From Pseudomonas maioricensis (lineage in GTDB: Bacteria > Pseudomonadota > Gammaproteobacteria > Pseudomonadales > Pseudomonadaceae): a DNA stretch of 64,000 nt. Within the stretch, counting starts at the first letter, position 1. The number at the start of each line of letters is the position of its first letter. The position numbers and the translations under genes were made by a program. The stretch is taken from the NCBI RefSeq assembly GCF_022790535.1, contig NZ_LOHG01000006.1, positions 117,668-181,667 on the forward strand, given 5' to 3'. Below the pieces are notes generated by a model. The model was given only the letters and a program-made list of their open reading frames with translations. It searched no databases and was not told the DNA's origin. Positions 37,932 through 46,757 of this stretch are shown here, in pieces.

Positions 37932-40541
37932 ATGCGTAATCCCGCCACGCCCAACGCATCCCGCACCGCCGGGCTGCAAAAGTCTGCCCTCTCGCTGTTG
38001 ACCCTTGCGCTGCTATCCGCCGCTGGATGGTCCAGTGCACTGCACGCAGCCACCACCGGCGAATCCGAAGCTACAACGGCGCCGACTCGAGCTGCCGGGG
38101 TTTACGCCTTCAACATTGCGCAGCAGCCATTGGCTTCGGCACTTAACGAGTTCAGCCGCATTACGGGCTGGCAAGTGGGCGTTTCTTCAGAGCTGGCAAA
38201 CAATGTCACCTCTCCGGGTGCTCAGGGTTCGCTCACACCTGCCAATGCGCTGGAGAAACTGCTGGCAGGTTCGAGCCTGAGCTACCGCGCCATGGGCAAC
38301 AACAATGTGGTGCTGGAAAAGCGCAGCGCCGGGGTTGTCGCACTGGACCAGATCACGGTGAGTGCGACCCGTCAGGCACAGGATATTGCGTCCGTTCCCA
38401 GCTCGGTTTCAGTGCATGAGCGTGCAGAGCTGGATCGGCAGAACGTGAACACCATTCGTGATCTTGTGCGTTATGAACCCGGGGTTTCCGTGGGGGGCGC
38501 AGGTCAACGCTCGGGTACAACCGGCTATAACATTCGCGGCATCGACGGCAACAGGATCCTGACCCAGGTCGATGGGGTCGAAGTGCCGGACAACTATTTT
38601 TCCGGTCCGTATGCCAACACCCATCGTAATTACGTCGATCCGGAAATCGTCAAACGCGTGGAAATTCTGCGCGGTCCAGCGTCGGCGCTTTACGGTAGCA
38701 GCGCCATCGGTGGCGCTGTCAGCTATTACACCCTCGATGCCGACGACATTATCAAGGACGGCAAAGAGGTGGGGGCCCGCCTGAAAACCGGATACAGCTC
38801 AGCGGATGAAAGCTGGCTGACCTCTGGCACTTTCGCTGGTCGCCATGGCGACTTCGACGGCCTGCTGCACCTTAGCCAGCGCAACGGCCACGAGACAGAG
38901 TCCTATGGCAGCACTGGCGGTACAGGACTGGAGCGCACTGAAGCCAACCCGGAGGATGCGCGCACCACCAATATCCTGGCCAAGCTGGGCTGGAATTATG
39001 GCGAAGGTTCACGCCTGGGTCTGACCTACGAAAAGTACAAGGATGATCGCGATACCAACCAGATGAGCGCAGTCGGCGGACTGTTCACCGGCGGTGTAGG
39101 TACCGGTTTGAACTTTTACCGTGGACGCACCGGGAACGACACCATCACCCGCGAGCGATTTGGTCTGGAAAACAGCTTCGAGTTCAATAGCCTGCTGGTC
39201 GACAACGTGAAATGGAGCCTGAACTATCAGATCGCCAAGACCGATCAGACCACCCTTGAACGCTACTTCCCTGTCACCCGCGACGTGTGGCGCTCCCGGG
39301 AAACCACGTACAAGGATCGGCAGTGGATTCTGGATGCTCAACTGGACAAAGCATTCAGCATTGGCGATACCGAACATCTGCTGACCTACGGCACCACACT
39401 CAAGCAACAGAAAGTCACCGGCCTGCGAAGCGGGGGTGAAGTCTGCGCATCGACGGCGGGTTTCGGTACCTGCCGGGCGGTCGGCCAGGTATTGCCTCAA
39501 AACACACTGGCCCCATCCAGTGACTTCCCGGACCCCACTATCAGTACCTACAGCCTGTTTGCACAGGACGAAATCCGCTGGAACGACTGGACCTTACTGC
39601 CAGGCGTACGCTACGACTACACCCGTCTGGATCCGCACATCACTCAAGAGTTTCTCAACACGGTGGGTGAGGATCGGGACAGCGTCAGTGACGAGAGCCA
39701 AAAATGGCACCGGGTATCACCCAAGCTGGGCGTCACGTACGCCTTCAATGATCAATACACCTGGTATGGCCAGTATGCGGAAGGATTCCGGACCCCGAGC
39801 GCCAAGGCGCTTTACGGACGCTTCGAAAACCTGCAAAGCGGTTACACCGTCGAGCCCAATCCTGACCTGGAGCCAGAAAAGAGCAAGAGCTATGAAGCCG
39901 GATTGCGGGGCCGCTTTGACGCTGGCTCCTTCGATGTTGCGGTGTTCTACAACAAATACCGCGACTTCATCGATGAAGACCAGATTCAGCCTGGCAATGC
40001 AACCGGCGCAACCTTCCGGGCGAACAATATCGCTCACGCGACCATCAAGGGCGTTGAACTCAAAGGTCGCCTGAATCTGGATACGTTTGGAGCACCAGAA
40101 GGCCTCTTTACTCAAAGCGCCATTACCTACCTGTATGGCCGTAACAACGACAGTGGCGAGCCGCTCAACAGCATCAACCCGCTGACGGGTGTGTTCGGTC
40201 TGGGCTATGAACAGGATAACTACGGTGGGCTGCTCAGCTGGACGCTGGTCAAACGCAAGAACCGTGTGAGTGACGCTGATTTCAATGAACCAGACGGTTC
40301 ATCAAGCCAGTTCAAGACTCCGGGCTTCGGTGTGCTTGATCTCAGCGGGTATTACAAGGTCACCAGTGACGTAACCGTGAATGCGGGCCTGTACAACCTC
40401 ACCGACAAAAAATACTGGCTATGGGACGACGTGCGCGGCTATGACAGCGCTGGAGAAGCGGCCGTCACCGCACCGGCCAACCTTGATCGTCTGACTCAGC
40501 CCGGCCGTAACTTCAGCGTCAACGTGGTCTGGGATATCTGA
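37932..40541 (+). CDS. TonB-dependent haem/haemoprotein receptor with STN signalling domain
   Basis: 869 residues: a signal peptide ending SALHAA, then an STN signalling domain (about 58-135, YAFNIAQQPLASALNEFSRITGW), a TonB box region (LDQITVSATR), the plug (about 150-270) and a 22-strand barrel ending VVWDI. The haem-receptor hallmarks FRxP-like (GFRTPSAKALYG) and NPDL (NPDLEPEKSKSYE) are present. The STN domain would signal haem binding to the preceding FecR/FecI pair. Closest known arrangement is P. aeruginosa HxuA; HasR is an alternative, but no hasA haemophore gene is adjacent. Confidence 0.92.
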   Translation: MRNPATPNASRTAGLQKSALSLLTLALLSAAGWSSALHAATTGESEATTAPTRAAGVYAFNIAQQPLASALNEFSRITGWQVGVSSELANNVTSPGAQGSLTPANALEKLLAGSSLSYRAMGNNNVVLEKRSAGVVALDQITVSATRQAQDIASVPSSVSVHERAELDRQNVNTIRDLVRYEPGVSVGGAGQRSGTTGYNIRGIDGNRILTQVDGVEVPDNYFSGPYANTHRNYVDPEIVKRVEILRGPASALYGSSAIGGAVSYYTLDADDIIKDGKEVGARLKTGYSSADESWLTSGTFAGRHGDFDGLLHLSQRNGHETESYGSTGGTGLERTEANPEDARTTNILAKLGWNYGEGSRLGLTYEKYKDDRDTNQMSAVGGLFTGGVGTGLNFYRGRTGNDTITRERFGLENSFEFNSLLVDNVKWSLNYQIAKTDQTTLERYFPVTRDVWRSRETTYKDRQWILDAQLDKAFSIGDTEHLLTYGTTLKQQKVTGLRSGGEVCASTAGFGTCRAVGQVLPQNTLAPSSDFPDPTISTYSLFAQDEIRWNDWTLLPGVRYDYTRLDPHITQEFLNTVGEDRDSVSDESQKWHRVSPKLGVTYAFNDQYTWYGQYAEGFRTPSAKALYGRFENLQSGYTVEPNPDLEPEKSKSYEAGLRGRFDAGSFDVAVFYNKYRDFIDEDQIQPGNATGATFRANNIAHATIKGVELKGRLNLDTFGAPEGLFTQSAITYLYGRNNDSGEPLNSINPLTGVFGLGYEQDNYGGLLSWTLVKRKNRVSDADFNEPDGSSSQFKTPGFGVLDLSGYYKVTSDVTVNAGLYNLTDKKYWLWDDVRGYDSAGEAAVTAPANLDRLTQPGRNFSVNVVWDI

Positions 40542-40570
40542 TTAAACAATGCCCCCACGGACTTCACGTC

Positions 40571-40660
40571 GTGGGACCGGCTTCAGCCGGGAAGAGGCCC
40601 TTACAGTCACGAAAAATGATTCGTCGGGTATACCGCTTTCCCGGCTAAAGCCGGTCCCAC
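40571..40660. repeat. REP pair, GGCTTCAGCCGG family
   Basis: Arms gtgggaccggcttcagccgg and ccggctaaagccggtcccac, between the receptor and hemO. The family differs from the other REPs in this window. Confidence 0.88.
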
Positions 40661-40728
40661 GATTTTTACGCTTCAAACGTTCGTCATTCGTCTATTCAAC
40701 ATCCCCTCCATTTTCCAAGGAAGACCCG

Positions 40729-41343
40729 ATGAGCACCGAGCAGAACCGCCCTGCCCTGCGTTCCCAGCGCCTTAATCAGATCACCCATGCGCCGCATGAG
40801 CGGCTCGACAAGGCTGTAAAAGCCAATGCGCCTTTCGAAACGCTGGAAAGTTACAAACGTTTTGTCGTCGCCCAGTACCTGTTTCAGGCTGAACTGCAGG
40901 GTCTGTACAACGATCCTGAGCTGAAGCAAATTGTCCCTGACCTGCCTGCTCGTTGCCGTGCGGAGCAGGCCAAGGCTGACCTTGCAGATCTGAATACCGC
41001 AATCCCTGAAACAATCGACGGTGCCGTCAGCCAACCGGGCAAGGCTGAGGCGTTGGGCTGGCTGTTCGTGTCCGAAGGCTCGAAGCTGGGAGCGGCTTTT
41101 CTGATCAAGCGTGCCGTTGCGCTGGACCTGAGCGAAAACTTTGGTGCCCGGCATCTGGGCGAGCCTGCCGGTGGCCGTGCCGAAGGCTGGAAAAGCTTTA
41201 TCAGAACCCTGGACGGCCTGAGCTTCACAGCACAGGAGGAAGCAGAAGCAGATAAAGGCGCACTCGCAGCCTTCGAGCGCTTCAATGTGCTGTTGCAGCA
41301 CGCCTATGCTCACGCACCAAAAGCAGAGCTGGTTCAAGCATGA
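40729..41343 (+). CDS. hemO: Haem oxygenase (PigA/HemO type)
   Basis: 204 residues. It opens haem to biliverdin and releases iron. Proximal haem ligand His23 lies in APHERLDKAV; other HemO hallmarks are FVVAQYLFQ, ALGWLFVSEGSKLGAAFL and ENFGARHLGEP. Similarity to P. aeruginosa PigA/HemO runs over the full length. The ATG at 40729 is chosen because AAGGAAG precedes it; the open frame to 40549 runs through a REP pair. Following the receptor, it completes a haem-use operon. Confidence 0.95.
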   Translation: MSTEQNRPALRSQRLNQITHAPHERLDKAVKANAPFETLESYKRFVVAQYLFQAELQGLYNDPELKQIVPDLPARCRAEQAKADLADLNTAIPETIDGAVSQPGKAEALGWLFVSEGSKLGAAFLIKRAVALDLSENFGARHLGEPAGGRAEGWKSFIRTLDGLSFTAQEEAEADKGALAAFERFNVLLQHAYAHAPKAELVQA

Positions 41344-41795
41344 AAAAGCGCCCGGTGCTGTTAAGCTGGCCGGGCTTTCTGAACCTGCCTGTAGTGACCA
41401 TGACCTCCAAACCACCCGGTTCCCGACTCTCTCGCCTGTTGTTCGGCCTCCTTGCCTATATCAGCCTCGGTATAGGCATCGCGGCTATTTTCATTCCGGG
41501 CCTGCCCACCACCGAGTTCATATTGCTGGCGGCATGGGCGGCGACCAAAAGCTCTCCGCGACTGAGCGCGTGGCTGGAAAATCATAAGTTGTTCGGGCCG
41601 ATACTGAGCAATTGGCGCAACGGTCGCCGGGTGACCCGCAACGCCAAGGTTAGTGCCACCATCAGCATGCTGGTCTGTGCAGGCCTGATGCTGTACCTGA
41701 TGCACGGCTGGCCGGTCTATGCCGCCATTGGTGGCATGTTACTGGGCAACCTGTGGATCTGGTCCCGACCAGAGCCAGTCAGCGACGCCTCCTGA
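41340..41795 (+). CDS. YbaN/DUF454 family inner-membrane protein
   Basis: 151 residues with three or four hydrophobic segments and the DUF454 core (LFGLLAYISLGIGIAAIFIPGLPTTEFILLAAWAA; SPRLSAWLENHKLFGPILSNWR). The start overlaps the hemO stop as ATGA; a second ATG at 41400 (MTSKPPGS) gives a protein more like the family. Membrane location is inferred, function unknown. A small gene follows hemO in P. aeruginosa too (PA0673), so the coupling may be functional. Confidence 0.85.
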   Translation: MKKRPVLLSWPGFLNLPVVTMTSKPPGSRLSRLLFGLLAYISLGIGIAAIFIPGLPTTEFILLAAWAATKSSPRLSAWLENHKLFGPILSNWRNGRRVTRNAKVSATISMLVCAGLMLYLMHGWPVYAAIGGMLLGNLWIWSRPEPVSDAS

Positions 41796-41913
41796 TCCAC
41801 GTCATGCCCCTGTCACTCACGATGGTCTATGGTTGAGGCTCGACTGCCACTGAACGTCAATAGACTCAAAAGGGTCTACCGGTACACTCACCGAGCAATC
41901 AAGGGGCACTGAC

Positions 41914-42270
41914 ATGTTTGAACCAGGCCATTTGCATATCACCCGCGCACCGCTGCAAGCATCGGATTTCGGCTACGACATTCATATTCGCTATGAAGTC
42001 AGCGAGAACCCCGAGGAAGGCAAGTGCATGCACTTCTCCATGCAAGGCGAGGTCGCTGGCAATACGTTTGAAGATGAGTTCGAACTGCCGCGAGATCTAG
42101 CCTGCAATTTTGCCCATAACGCCAACCAGGTTGCCGTCAAACATGGCATGCCGCACATTGCCGTCCTGCCGCTGGCGATGCATGAAGAATATGATCGGAT
42201 GTTCAAGGATGTACGCGACAAGCTTGGCCTTGAGTCAGGCGAGCCGGTAAAGCCGGAGCATCTGGTCTGA
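41914..42270 (+). CDS. DUF5064 family protein
   Basis: 118 residues starting MFEPGHLHITRAPLQ, a small cytoplasmic family that I know mainly from Pseudomonas. Acidic, with no signal peptide or motif that suggests an activity. It lies upstream of phhR on the same strand, separated by a REP pair, as a small hypothetical gene also does in other pseudomonads. Confidence 0.75.
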   Translation: MFEPGHLHITRAPLQASDFGYDIHIRYEVSENPEEGKCMHFSMQGEVAGNTFEDEFELPRDLACNFAHNANQVAVKHGMPHIAVLPLAMHEEYDRMFKDVRDKLGLESGEPVKPEHLV

Positions 42271-42287
42271 GATAGGGTGTTGAGACT

Positions 42288-42375
42288 GTTGGAGCGAGGC
42301 CTGCCCGCGAAAAACGATAATGCGGTGCATCTGCCCTGTCGCGTCGGCTGATTCACGGGCAAGCCTCGCTCCAAC
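42288..42375. repeat. REP pair, family C
   Basis: Arms gttggagcgaggcctgcccg and cgggcaagcctcgctccaac, between DUF5064 and phhR. Confidence 0.88.
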
Positions 42376-42521
42376 GGAATGCTGTGAAAAGGCGGTCCAC
42401 GGTAGGCACCCATGGCCTCCCAAACAACAGTCACCTCGCCAGACTCATTCCGATTGAGCGTTCCACCCCCGCTTTTGCTGGCATAATCGCCCACCTCTTC
42501 ACCCAGAACCTTTGGCGTCTC

Positions 42522-44030
42522 ATGCGTATCCACGTCAGTTTCATCGACCGCGTCGGTATCACTCAGGAAGTCCTGGCCATTCTGGGTGGGCGTAATCTGA
42601 ATCTTGATGCGGTAGAGATGGTCCCGCCCAACGTTTACATCGACGCCCCCACTCTCAGCCATCAGGTTCTTGAAGAACTCAAGGACGCGCTGTTTCGGGT
42701 TCGCGGAGTCGAAGCCATTACCGTGGTCGACATCCTTCCTGGTCAGCGCCGTCATCTGCAACTCGATGCATTGCTGGCGGCCATGACGGATCCGGTTCTG
42801 GCTCTGGACAGCGCCGGGCACGTCTTGCTGGCCAACCCCGCGTTAATCGCATTGATCGGTCGCGAACCCGCCGGTGAGCCAGTGGCTGAGCTGTTTAGCG
42901 ATCCTGGTTTGCACAGCGCACTGCTGGAAAACGGTTTCCGCCTGCCGTTGCGTGAAGTCACCCTCAACGGCGAAGCGCTGCTGCTGGATGCCACGCCGAT
43001 TACCGATGCCGGTGCGTTGCTCACGCTCTACCAGCCAAGCCGGATAGGTGAACGCCTGTCGGCATTGCATCACGATCACGCAGAAGGCTTCGACGCACTC
43101 TTGGGTGAATCACCCGCTATTCGCACCTTGAAAGCCCGGGCGCAACGGGTTGCTGCGCTGGATGCGCCACTCTTGATTCAGGGTGAAACCGGTACCGGCA
43201 AAGAGTTGGTGGCCCGCGCCTGCCACGCCACCAGCACGCGACACAGCGCGCCCTTTCTGGCGCTCAACTGTGCTGCGCTGCCGGAAAACCTCGCCGAGAG
43301 TGAGCTGTTCGGTTACGCCCCTGGCGCGTTCACCGGCGCGCAACGAGGTGGCAAGCCGGGCCTGATGGAACTGGCCAACCATGGCACAGTGTTTCTCGAT
43401 GAGATTGGCGAGATGTCACCCTACCTGCAAGCCAAGCTGCTGCGGTTTCTCAATGACGGAAGTTTCAGGCGTGTCGGCGGCGACAAGGAAGTGAAGGTCA
43501 ATGTGCGCATCCTCAGCGCCACCCATCGCAACCTTGAAAAAATGGTCAGCGAAGGCAGCTTCCGGGAAGACCTGTTCTATCGTTTGAACGTACTCAATCT
43601 GGAGGTCCCGCCACTGCGCGATCGCGGTCAGGACATTCTGCTGCTGGCGCGCTATTTCATGGAACAGGCCTGCGCGCAGATTCAGCGCCCGGTTTGCCGC
43701 CTTGCCAACAGCACTTATCCGGCACTGCTCGGCAACCGCTGGCCGGGCAATGTGCGTCAGTTACAGAACGTGATTTTCCGCGCGGCGGCCATCAGTGACA
43801 GCAACCTGGTGGACATCGGTGATCTGGATATCGCTGGCACTGCTGTTGCCGGAGACAATGAAGGCGAAGTGAGCAGCCTGGAGCAGGCCGTCGATACCTT
43901 CGAAAAATCCTTGCTGGAAAAGCTCTACGCCGACTATCCATCAACCCGGCAACTGGCGGCGCGCCTACAGACCTCGCACACCGCCATTGCCCATCGCTTG
44001 CGCAAATACGGGATTACCGGGAAAGCCTGA
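42522..44030 (+). CDS. phhR: PhhR/TyrR-type regulator of aromatic amino acid metabolism
   Basis: 502 residues: ACT domain (1-75, MRIHVSFIDRVGITQEVLA), PAS domain (about 80-185), sigma-54-type AAA+ domain (about 205-430; Walker A GETGTGKE, GAFTGA loop present, Walker B GTVFLDEIGE) and a C-terminal Fis-like helix-turn-helix (TRQLAARLQTSHTAIAHRL). PhhR activates phenylalanine and tyrosine catabolism. The ATG at 42522 is preferred; the open frame to 42384 lacks family similarity. The usual partner phhAB is not adjacent here. Confidence 0.94.
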   Translation: MRIHVSFIDRVGITQEVLAILGGRNLNLDAVEMVPPNVYIDAPTLSHQVLEELKDALFRVRGVEAITVVDILPGQRRHLQLDALLAAMTDPVLALDSAGHVLLANPALIALIGREPAGEPVAELFSDPGLHSALLENGFRLPLREVTLNGEALLLDATPITDAGALLTLYQPSRIGERLSALHHDHAEGFDALLGESPAIRTLKARAQRVAALDAPLLIQGETGTGKELVARACHATSTRHSAPFLALNCAALPENLAESELFGYAPGAFTGAQRGGKPGLMELANHGTVFLDEIGEMSPYLQAKLLRFLNDGSFRRVGGDKEVKVNVRILSATHRNLEKMVSEGSFREDLFYRLNVLNLEVPPLRDRGQDILLLARYFMEQACAQIQRPVCRLANSTYPALLGNRWPGNVRQLQNVIFRAAAISDSNLVDIGDLDIAGTAVAGDNEGEVSSLEQAVDTFEKSLLEKLYADYPSTRQLAARLQTSHTAIAHRLRKYGITGKA

Positions 44031-44044
44031 TCACTATCAGGCTT
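44023..44044. terminator. Convergent hairpin over two stop codons
   Basis: AAGCCTGAT (44023-44031) and ATCAGGCTT (44036-44044) form a perfect 9-base stem with loop CACT. It contains the phhR stop (44028-44030) and the Nudix stop (44037-44039). No T-run follows, so terminator strength is uncertain. Confidence 0.6.
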
Positions 44045-44444
44045 GGGCGAGCATGCCTCGGTAAATCGGCAGAATCGTGTCCCGGGTCAGCGGTGCCAGA
44101 TTCAGCTCTGGATGACTCTGGGCACTGATCCACACGACCTCCTCGATCTCGGCAGCGGGCACTACATCGGCTGTGATGCGCACTTCAAACAGCTCGCAGC
44201 GCACTTCGTGGCCCGGCTCGTTGGCAGCAGGTGCCGCGAATGAGCCGAGATAACCCGCGCTCGCAGGGTCGATACGCAGCCCCAGTTCTTCCTCTAGTTC
44301 ACGCGCCAAAGCCTGCGCAGCAGACTCACCCGCGTCAATTTTGCCGCCTGGCTGCATGAATGCCTGGGTGCCCCGCTTGCGCACCAGCAATGTGCGGCCG
44401 TCATCCCCGATCAGTAACGCCGCAGCGATGTGAATCAGCTTCAT
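44037..44444 (-). CDS. Nudix hydrolase
   Basis: 135 residues with a complete Nudix box, [20 protein letters not shown] followed by ELGL, which hydrolyses nucleoside diphosphate-linked substrates using divalent metal. It is MutT-like, but substrate is not evident. Its start overlaps the ddlA stop by four bases, so it is cotranscribed with and coupled to ddlA. Confidence 0.92.
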   Translation of the reverse strand: MKLIHIAAALLIGDDGRTLLVRKRGTQAFMQPGGKIDAGESAAQALARELEEELGLRIDPASAGYLGSFAAPAANEPGHEVRCELFEVRITADVVPAAEIEEVVWISAQSHPELNLAPLTRDTILPIYRGMLAQA

Positions 44445-45532
44445 GCAAATATCTCGGTCTTGAGGTGCCTGGCTTCTTCGGCGCGCTCCAGAGCCAGCTC
44501 GATCAGACGGTCAATCAGGCCTGAATAAGACAAGTGAGTGGCCTGCCACAACTTGGGGTACATGCTGATAGAGGTGAAACCGGGAATCGTGTTCACTTCA
44601 TTGATGATGATGTCCCGAGCCTCGGTGACAAAGAAGTCCACCCGCGCCAGCCCCGCGCAACCGAGCACCTGATACGCGTGTAATGCAACGTTGCGGACCT
44701 CATCGCTCAACCCGGCCGTTAGCTCGGCAGGGATTGCGATACGCGCCTGATCACCGTTCAGGTACTTGGTGTCGTAGGCGTAGAACTCGTCGTTGGCAAT
44801 CACTTCACCACAGACACTGACTTGCGGCTGACGGTTGCCGAGCACTGCGCATTCCACTTCGCGGCCAACGATGCCCTTTTCGATCAAAACCTTGTGATCG
44901 TATTCGAAAGCCAGTGCCAAAGCCGCGCTGTAGCTGGCCTCATCGGTCACCTTGCTGACGCCAACCGAAGAGCCCTGACTCGCAGGCTTTACAAATATTG
45001 GCAAGCCGAGTTGGGCGACTACAGAGGCATACGCCACTGACTCCCCGTGACTGACCACCACGAACGGCGCAACAGCAATGCCGGCGTCACGCAGCAGGCG
45101 CTTGGTCACGTCTTTATCCATGCACGCAGCAGAAGCAAGCACATCAGGACCGACAAAAGGAATGGCCAGCAGACGCAGGAGCCCCTGCAACGAACCGTCC
45201 TCACCGAATGCTCCGTGAATCAACGGGAACACAACGTCTATTCGCGGTAGCTCGATGCCCGACTCGACATCAACGAACTGCCCGTCAGTGCTGCCCGGCA
45301 GCAAAGACAACCGCTTACCTGAGGCACTGAGGCTGATCTTCGCCGGGTCACTGGCATTCAGCAGGTAATCGCTCTCATCGAAGTGCAGCCAGCGGCCCGA
45401 CTTGTCGATGCCGATCAGCGTCAGATCGTGGGCGCTACGATCGATCGCGTTGATCACGTTCCTCGCTGACTGCAACGAGACTTCGTGTTCGCTGGATTGT
45501 CCGCCGAAGAGGATGGCGACTGATTTTTTCAA
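44441..45532 (-). CDS. ddlA: D-alanine--D-alanine ligase A
   Basis: 363 residues of the ATP-grasp family making the D-Ala-D-Ala dipeptide for peptidoglycan. Motifs: [17 protein letters not shown], the [17 protein letters not shown] loop and the metal site [17 protein letters not shown]. Translation probably starts at TTG (45532), because a strong AGGAG lies upstream. The length is that of the DdlA subtype, not the shorter DdlB of the mur cluster. Confidence 0.95.
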   Translation of the reverse strand: MKKSVAILFGGQSSEHEVSLQSARNVINAIDRSAHDLTLIGIDKSGRWLHFDESDYLLNASDPAKISLSASGKRLSLLPGSTDGQFVDVESGIELPRIDVVFPLIHGAFGEDGSLQGLLRLLAIPFVGPDVLASAACMDKDVTKRLLRDAGIAVAPFVVVSHGESVAYASVVAQLGLPIFVKPASQGSSVGVSKVTDEASYSAALALAFEYDHKVLIEKGIVGREVECAVLGNRQPQVSVCGEVIANDEFYAYDTKYLNGDQARIAIPAELTAGLSDEVRNVALHAYQVLGCAGLARVDFFVTEARDIIINEVNTIPGFTSISMYPKLWQATHLSYSGLIDRLIELALERAEEARHLKTEIFA

Positions 45533-45632
45533 AGCGACAACTCCTGATTTTCAGGCCGCAGAGTCAAAAGCAAATTTGCCCTTTAGTCCAGTGGCGATGC
45601 GTGCAGGTGGTCGTCGAAGTCAAAGAAAAGGC

Positions 45633-45685
45633 AAAAAAAATCTCGCGGCGTGGAAGATCAGGTTCTGATCGTTCAGGCCGCGAGA
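45633..45685 (-). terminator. Intrinsic terminator of the L31B gene
   Basis: On the minus strand TCTCGCGGC/GCCGCGAGA (45677-45685 with 45641-45649), with further internal pairing, is followed by eight T residues (45633-45640). It sits 12 bases after the gene. Confidence 0.92.
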
Positions 45686-45696
45686 CCGGCACGGCA

Positions 45697-45978
45697 TCAT
45701 TCAGCCGCTGCAGTGTCTTTTTTTGCACCGGAGCCAAACGTGGCAAAACGCTTGTTAAAGCCCGCGATCCGGCCTTCTGTCGTCGTTTTGCGCTGTTGCC
45801 CGGTGTACATTGGGTGAGACGCGCTGGACACATCGAGCGCCACGTAAGGATAGGTTTCGCCGTCACTGTGTTTTTGCGTGCGGTCGGTGTCGACGGTCGA
45901 ACCGATCAGGAAGTAAACATCAGCCGCAGTGTCGTGGAACAGCACTTGACGGTATTGAGGATGGATATCAGGTTTCAT
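45697..45978 (-). CDS. rpmE2: Ribosomal protein L31 type B (zinc-independent)
   Basis: 93 residues, [20 protein letters not shown] with the ASHPMYTG signature. It lacks the CxxC zinc ligands of L31A and replaces it when zinc is scarce. The ATG at 45978 is preferred; the frame to 46065 would cross the Zur box. A candidate Zur box lies 28 bases upstream of the start and a strong terminator follows. Monocistronic. Confidence 0.95.
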   Translation of the reverse strand: MKPDIHPQYRQVLFHDTAADVYFLIGSTVDTDRTQKHSDGETYPYVALDVSSASHPMYTGQQRKTTTEGRIAGFNKRFATFGSGAKKDTAAAE

Positions 45979-46005
45979 GATGCCTCCAGAGCGAGATGAG
46001 AAGAT

Positions 46006-46020
46006 AGTTACAACATAACA
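46006..46020. promoter_or_regulatory. Zur box upstream of L31B
   Basis: AGTTACAACATAACA on the plus strand, read TGTTATGTTGTAACT toward the gene. It differs at two of 15 positions from the perfect box before the zinc receptor (58181-58195). Confidence 0.82.
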
Positions 46021-46171
46021 TATCACTCGTTTCACACCCAAATCGATTGTCGTGACTTGCATCATTCGTGAACTTGATTAGGCCGACGCTTGCCGCTAAG
46101 GTTCGCCCCGCCGTTGCAGGATCAGCGGCCCGGGACTGGCTCCTGGCGTATTGGCCGGATGGAAACAAGCC

Positions 46172-46537
46172 ATGTCTCAACCAGATCACTACCAAATCTC
46201 CCTCCATGCCTATAGCCGCCTGATCGAAGCAAGGGATTCACTGCGCCTGCTCGACGGCTACGTCAACAAGACTGACGTGCTGTGTAATCCATCCATGCTG
46301 GTCGGTTATGTGTCGATGCTGCAAAGCGCGCTGCAGGAAGTGATCGCAGCAAGTACGCCCTCAGAACCCCGCGAAGCGTTCATGCATAAAGCCGATGAGC
46401 TGGGCTTTGTTGCGCTCAACCCTAAAGAGCGGACGTTGATCGAGCACCTGCGCTGGACAAGCCTCGAAGGACGCGAAGATGTCTACGAAATGGCCGGACG
46501 AATCCGCCAAATCAAGCCATGGGTGCTAGAGGACTGA
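46172..46537 (+). CDS. Conserved hypothetical protein
   Basis: 121 residues, mostly helical by composition, beginning MSQPDHYQISLHAYSRLIEA, no signal peptide. No family recognised. The ATG at 46172 is preferred over the TTG at 46151, with GGAAAC just upstream. Monocistronic, divergent from L31B by about 190 bases. Function unknown. Confidence 0.65.
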   Translation: MSQPDHYQISLHAYSRLIEARDSLRLLDGYVNKTDVLCNPSMLVGYVSMLQSALQEVIAASTPSEPREAFMHKADELGFVALNPKERTLIEHLRWTSLEGREDVYEMAGRIRQIKPWVLED

Positions 46538-46757
46538 ATTCAGCTACGCTGCCGTTCGATCCCTGTCATTGAGCTATTCTCAATCCGGCCGATAGCCTTT
46601 CAGAACGAAGCACCTGCTTTGCCGAAGCCGCTTTCGGGTTGGTAAAGCATCGAGCCTTTTTGAGGCACTGCGTGAGCATCTCCCTCGGAACAGTGCCGTG
46701 CTGGAAACACCCCAAAAAATCAGATCGAAAACCACCGTCATTAGCCCAGGAAACCGT

